Below are positions 20,255 to 24,896 of a stretch of 24,896 nt of DNA, one piece after another (positions within the stretch are counted from its first letter, which is position 1; every line of letters begins with the position of its first letter). The translations under genes and the position numbers were made by a program. Under the pieces are notes generated by a model that searched no databases, had not been told where the DNA came from, and worked only from the letters and a program-made list of their open reading frames with translations. Location: positions 1 to 24,896 of the forward strand of contig JAYMTA010000724.1 of NCBI GenBank assembly GCA_036897625.1, read 5' to 3'. The stretch comes from Pelargonium cotyledonis. Its lineage: Eukaryota > Streptophyta > Magnoliopsida > Geraniales > Geraniaceae.

Positions 20255-20440
20255 CTGAAACGGATTTTGCTGAATGAACTAGCGGACGCCAGAGTTTCAA
20301 GCAGCAGATCGAGAGAACAAGAAGAAGAAATGGTAGCTGATATTAGCAATCCGAAAATGATGAATGGATTGTCCACAGAGAAATATGATCCAAAATCGTA
20401 GGAGACTGAATTCAGAGCACGGATCGAAAATCCATGGGGA
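20255..20440 (-). other. Probable 5' leader exon of the SAM gene
   Basis: On the minus strand a CT-rich tract (TTTCTTCTTCTTGTTCTCTC near 20330-20311) leads to the consensus donor at 20254. No ATG occurs in the last ~80 bases before the donor, so the exon is leader. The 5' border is a guess; a TATA-like CTTATATTTTG lies at about 20472-20462. Confidence 0.45.
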
Positions 20441-21200
20441 ATAGTTAACGGTAGATGGTCAAAATATAAGCGGTAATATTTCTCATTATTTTAATACCGT
20501 TAAGAACTGCCTTGCAGGTAATGATATGTAACAAGACACAAATTTAAGCAAGTTCAAATTCAATTTTAATTGGATTTCGTCACCCATGTTAAGCGGAAAT
20601 GAATAGTTTAGAACAATTTTTGACGTATTTTGCATTATAACCGACCACTTCATATTTTGATTTGAAATGTAACGAATTAAAGTTTAGTAACTAAAACGAA
20701 ACGTTTTGTATTGCACATTACTATTTTAAATCTTTATACATTTCATTTTAGTCTACCGTTCTAGTAGAAGTGCGGGTTGAATCACATATACACGTGAGCT
20801 CGGGTTAAAATTAGCAACTCTAGAGTTCAGAAAGTGATGGCTTTGGCGATTGCAACCCTAGAGTTGAATTGTATAATATAAAATTTACAAGTAAATATTG
20901 GATCGTGTTTAAAATTAAGTGTGTGAATCAATATGACGGTCGATAATTACTTGAATTTGTTACACCAATTATGAATCGCATGGTGAACATAATAACAACT
21001 TATATATTAGTTGGCCTACGTTTTCTATATCAACTGAATTCGTTTGGTTCGACAATGGCGAAGCTATTTGTTTGTTTATAAATTTTAACCGCTTAAACTA
21101 CATTTTGATTGTTTATTTTAGCCTAAATATAGGTTTCCATTTGGAATTTATGAAGACATCATTGGATGGAAAATAAACGAGGAAAAAAAAAAGTGAAATT
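20441..21200. other. Shared upstream region between two divergent genes, with a transposon remnant
   Basis: This AT-rich spacer separates the SAM gene (minus) from the SPX-RING gene (plus). At about 20765-20822, read on the minus strand, CTAGAGTTGCTAATTTTAAC and ACCCG words resemble the end of the 4813-5007 element, so it is probably a fragment of that family. It includes a G-box core CACGTG near 20793. No gene is supported. Confidence 0.4.
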
Positions 21201-21577
21201 ATCAAACTGATTTTTTTTTGTCGTGTATTTCACGCTCGCACACCCGCGTGACGCCACAAATAAAGCGCGAGCGAGCGACTGAGCTGGTCCGTTCGTTTTC
21301 TTCTGCTCCCGCGTCAGACGTACGTAGAAAATATAAAGAAGAGCAAAAGTGGAAAGTATTGGCGCGCGTGTTAGCTAAGCGCGGTGTTCGTTTCGTTGTC
21401 TTCGTGGTCGTTCCAAACGACCACAGCACCAATCGCCGCCGCGTGCGCTGCCGCTTTCACCGTCATTTTGTCTCATTGCCTCCATTGTTTCCGGCGGGAC
21501 CTTCAATCTGCTCCTGTTTTTTGCTGGTCATGTTGATTGCTCGGTTCGCGACTCTAAACAAACCGGAGAAAATTAAG
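21201..21577 (+). promoter_or_regulatory. Promoter and first leader exon of the SPX-RING gene
   Basis: GC content rises sharply from about 21230. A TATA box (ATATAAAG) lies at 21331-21338 after ACGT-core words at about 21318-21325. Transcription may begin near 21365. The leader exon appears to end at AAATTAAG, 21577, before GTGAAT. The intron 21578-21670 would end in a poly-T tract and CTAG. The long open frame 21218-21670 across this region spans the TATA box and ends in a phenylalanine run, so I do not treat it as coding. Confidence 0.45.
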
Positions 21578-21712
21578 GTGAATTATCAAACATTATATCT
21601 ATACATTTTCGTAATGCATAAACAGTCAGAGATTTATAGGTTTGTTCTTGTCTTTGTTTTTTTTTTCTAGCCAACCAAACAGACCAAATTCTGTTGGAAC
21701 TCTGAGCTTTGA
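21530..21712 (+). CDS. Spliced upstream ORF in the SPX-RING leader (29 aa, hypothetical)
   Basis: The ATG at 21530 opens a frame to the inferred donor at 21577, then 21671-21712 to a TGA. The peptide starts MLIARFATLNKPEKIK and is not recognised. If used, it would end 69 nt before the main ATG and could damp translation of the ligase. It depends on the inferred leader intron. Confidence 0.25.
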
Positions 21713-21781
21713 TTGTCAATTTCATCTGGTTTGAAGGATTTGGAGGGTTATTAACTTATTATTACTAAGATTGCTGGGAAG

Positions 21782-23767
21782 ATGAAGTTTGGGGAGGCTT
21801 TTATGGAGTATTTGCAAGGAGAAGAATCAGAGAGGTTTCTGGACAATTGTTCTCATGTTGAGTACAAGAGGCTCAAGAAAGTGTTGAAGAGGTGCAGGAC
21901 TTGTCATGATTCTTCTCAAGCTGAAATGCAATGTGAGGACAATTCAGAGCTGTCTAAATTTTGTGGATGCAAATCTTGTCCAGGTAATTTTTGGCATAAT
22001 GACAGAAAATAAATTTGGTGCATTGAATCATTTATTGAGCTGATATGGCATTAACTTTTGAATGGGATGTTACAACTGAAGCTTGGTGGTGGTTAGTAGA
22101 TGATGACTCTTCACTAGCTTGTTTGATTTGTATCTCTTAAGTTCTTATTGATTGTATTGCTTTTTGCATGATTATGCGTTTGTGTATTGCCATTGTACAT
22201 TTTTGTCAAAAGGTTAACAAAAATCTTGAGAGTAAGCTAAAAAGGAGAGGAATTGTTTGGGTTCTTTTTCACTTTTAGGTTCTTTGTAACCCTTGTTGTT
22301 GGAAAGGTGGAGTGGATTCGCACTCTAGATTGACAATTCCGTGGCATTTCGCTATGGTTGGAATGGTTGGTTGTGTAATCTAGCTCTAAGTTTTGTCTCA
22401 TTATTGGTTATGCCCTCTAGAGTTCCAAATCTATCTGTGTTTTGTATATTTTCTGCTGGTATGCTGTTTTGTATGGTTATAGCTGTCACGGAAAGAATTG
22501 GAAGCTTATGTTTGTCTAACGTGTCGTTCTGTTACATGATTAAAGACGTAAAGTTCATTACTCAGCAATAGTTTGATAAGATTAACTAGAGTTTTGCAGT
22601 CTTGATCTCAATGTATGGCTTTGTGCATTTTGTAGCATGTGATAAGATGTTCTTTACCGAGTTGATGAAGGAAGCTTCGGAGATTGCTGGATGCTTTAGT
22701 TCACGTGTTAGACATCTCCTCCATCTTCATGTTTCTAGTGGAATGCAGAGATACATGTTACGGTTTGTACAATGTTTCAAAAATGATCAGCAGGCCATGG
22801 TACAAGAAGGACTAATGTTGATCGAATATGTTACAATGAACGCAATTGCCATCCATAAAATCCTTAAAAAATACGATAAAGTATGTACAAGATTGAGATC
22901 AGTACACTTACAGTTTAACTTTCTATCGGACAAAGATTCTTAACTAGTTCTCGAAACTCTATTTTGCAGATACATAGCTCTGCAAACGGAATGAACTTCA
23001 AGTCTAAGTTGAGGTCGGAACATATAGAGCTTCTGCAACTACCTTGGCTAATAGAGTTGGGAGCCTTTTGTTTGAATTTCCCAGACGGTGAAAACTGCAA
23101 CAATTTTACTAGTCAATCTCTATGTAAATTTGAAGTTACACCACGAGTGATGACAATGAAGCTTCAAGGCTCTATGAGCATTGAATATGACCTGACTTGC
23201 GCTATTTGCTTAGTAAGATCTCGTGTTTGCATATATGATGTCGTGTGCGTGCAAATTTGTCTGAACTGCACTTGATTATACTTGTACATTCTGCAGGATA
23301 CCGTTTTTAATCCGTATGCTTTAAGTTGTGGGCATCTATTCTGCAAGGGATGCGCTTGTTCAGCTGCTTCTGTGATGATATTCCAAGGCCTCAAGGCAGC
23401 AAGTGAAGATTCAAAATGTCCAATATGCAGAGAGGTTACCGTCTAAACATAAATGACTCAAATCAATGTGATTTCAAACTTTAGGGCCATAATGTATTCA
23501 AGTTTTTGTCATTTCTTGTCTATAGGCTGGAGTATACAATAACGCAGTGCACATGCTAGAACTAGATTTGCTCTTGAAGAAAAGGTAATGAAACTAAAGC
23601 CCGTATATCTAAGCCCTTTGAATATTGTTCTGAAATGTTATCGGATTGTTGAATGTGTTAGGTTTAAGGAGTATTGGAAGGAAAGATTCGTAGCTGAACG
23701 CTCTCAAATGGTGAAGCAGTCGAAGGAGTACTGGGAAACGCAGACCAAATATGTGGTTGGATATTGA
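21782..23767 (+). CDS. NLA: SPX-RING E3 ubiquitin ligase, BAH1/NLA-like
   Basis: Six exons, 21782-21983, 22636-22880, 22970-23212, 23297-23434, 23526-23584 and 23662-23767, give 330 aa with every junction in phase. An in-frame TAA precedes the ATG. Residues 1 to ~150 form an SPX domain: [26 protein letters not shown], and [14 protein letters not shown], whose lysines bind inositol pyrophosphates in this family. Residues 226-274 form a C3HC4 [21 protein letters not shown]. The rest resembles the NLA tail ([25 protein letters not shown]). Arabidopsis NLA/BAH1 ubiquitinates phosphate and nitrate transporters at the plasma membrane and also affects salicylate. The linker between SPX and RING is shorter than in Arabidopsis NLA as I remember it. 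The gene may be a BAH1-like paralogue rather than the true orthologue. Confidence 0.93.
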
Positions 23768-24200
23768 TTGTTATGTGTGGTTATATATAGTATTCTTTAA
23801 CCAATAAAACTTGAAGAACTCCATGAAATCAGATGCAGTGAAGAGCCTCAGGAAATTTATCACAGATCTGAATCTGTGGTATGGAAGCATTGGTTCTCAA
23901 CTTGTGAAAATGTGTTGGGTTGGATTGCAGGGAAATTTCCCTGTTTTTTTCCCATTGATAGTACTGATTGTAATGTAGTAGCTACTTGATGTGTATTTAT
24001 GAAAGATAAAGAACTATGACTTTGTGGATTATTCTTTATCATCATGAATGAAAATTAACCAGTTTATGTCTATTTATTTTCACTTTTTTTTTTATGCTTT
24101 ACAATTTCGTCTGAGATCGGTAAAATTGAAAATGAGAAAAATATTAGTCCATATCTCGAAACAAGTGTCTTGGCTACTGAAACAAATGTCTGGCCACATG
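23768..24200 (+). other. 3' flank of the SPX-RING gene
   Basis: AATAAA at 23803-23808 lies only 36 bp after the stop and could be a polyadenylation signal; T-rich sequence follows near 23940-24000. No further gene is supported; the small open frames at 23860-24045 (minus) and 24048-24260 (plus) lack any domain. Confidence 0.4.
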
Positions 24201-24613
24201 TCCATAGGGGTGTTAAAACAACTAATAACCCGTCAATTCAAATTGTATCTACATCGTTAAGAAACTTATTTAAGTTCAAACCGCTTACTCCAAATCTAGA
24301 ACCGTCGATCCCATGTTAACTCAACTGCCCAATCAACTAAAACCCTAAAGAGACACATTTAGCTTTGGACCACTTAACTAACCTACTTTTATAGGTTAAG
24401 TGATTTATTCTAAGTTTTAATGATATAATTAGGTTATGACTATATTGAATGGGTTGTGCAATCGACAACAACACACAATTCATAAACTGTTCAAAAATAT
24501 ATAACTCGTGTGATGCATGAGTTGCCAAACTTTAACCCACAATGAGCAAATTGGATCGACTATTTCCATTCATACGGGTTTAAAAAGTAAGAAATATATA
24601 TTTTTGTTTGATA
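24201..24613. repeat. Probable decayed transposon, with a hairpin
   Basis: TAGGGGTGTTAAAAC and CCCGTCAATT near 24206-24240, and TTGCCAAACTTTAACCC near 24522-24538, are words typical of hAT-like plant repeats, but no matching pair of ends is found. At about 24372-24402 CACTTAACTAACC and GGTTAAGTG form an imperfect inverted repeat. Confidence 0.3.
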
Positions 24614-24614
24614 G

Positions 24615-24896
24615 TTTTTTTTTTTCACGGAAATAATTATATTATTCCAACAGGAACTTTACACTTATAGTGATGAGGATTACATACGGAAAACTAAACA
24701 AGCCGACTTAAGAACAGTTTAAACAACCTAACTAAAGGAATACTCAAAGACATTTAACATCCATCTATCTTGAGAATCTAGAAATCTCGTCAGTTGAGCT
24801 AGAGTCTCGGCAAAAGCCTATCCTTAACCGGACCATTCAATAACAAGATCAACGTCGTATAATGATCCGGACCCTACGACGCAAATCACCAATTAT
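24615..24896 (-). mobile_element. Probable LINE 3' end with poly-A tail
   Basis: Read on the minus strand, the sequence from the right edge ends in AATTATTTCCGTG followed by 11 A's (24625-24615). The TTTCCGTG plus poly-A end is characteristic of plant L1-type LINE 3' UTRs, and the preceding stretch has a TTTTCCGTATGTAATCC word. No reverse transcriptase is in the window; the body, if present, lies to the right. No target duplication can be confirmed. Confidence 0.4.

Noticed and set aside
21218-21670. 150-codon plus-strand ORF before the SPX-RING gene
   Set aside because: It spans the TATA box, starts at a non-ATG codon, ends in a poly-T-derived phenylalanine run and has no domain. It fits promoter and leader better.
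22341-22571. 76-codon ORF in intron 1 of the SPX-RING gene
   Set aside because: It lies within an intron whose borders are fixed by the domain match, and it has only hydrophobic low-complexity sequence.

Overview
The window looks like nuclear DNA from a flowering plant, most likely a eudicot. The evidence is AT-rich intergenic DNA, GT-AG introns, plant-specific gene families and short inverted-repeat transposons of plant type. The species cannot be fixed from the sequence. A rosid is a guess.

Five protein-coding genes can be supported. (1) At the left edge on the minus strand is the first 161 codons of an AMP1-type M28B carboxypeptidase; the rest lies outside the window. (2) On the plus strand at 6505-8775 is a two-exon, P-class, RFL-type pentatricopeptide repeat (PPR) protein of 723 residues. 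It has 18 full 35-residue repeats plus a cut-off nineteenth. Its leader probably starts near 5190, behind a cluster of GGCCCA boxes. (3) At 13400-15572 on the minus strand is a complete three-exon AVT3-type vacuolar amino acid transporter (436 aa). (4) At 16831-17604 on the minus strand is a 257-aa SAM-domain protein whose leader probably lies across a 2.6-kb intron. (5) At 21782-23767 on the plus strand is a six-exon SPX-RING ubiquitin ligase of the BAH1/NLA type (330 aa). Genes 4 and 5 are arranged head to head. Genes 2 and 3 converge. For genes 2, 3 and 5 the splice phases agree at every coding junction, which supports the models.

The DNA between genes is mostly AT-rich and carries small non-autonomous elements. 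These are two Stowaway-like MITEs, two or three hAT-like elements, a further terminal-inverted-repeat element, and a probable LINE 3' end at the right edge. The 4-kb stretch after the PPR stop holds several exon-like islands with good splice sites but no continuous reading frame. They may be spliced 3' UTR, a non-coding RNA or pseudogene remains.

The most interesting locus is the PPR gene. It shows recent in-frame repeat amplification, a stop codon inside a repeat with the motif continuing in frame afterwards, a leader ORF that after splicing is in frame with the main ORF and separated by one TAA, and a readable RNA-recognition code. No new defence-like or multi-gene system is evident. The five genes have no obvious joint function.
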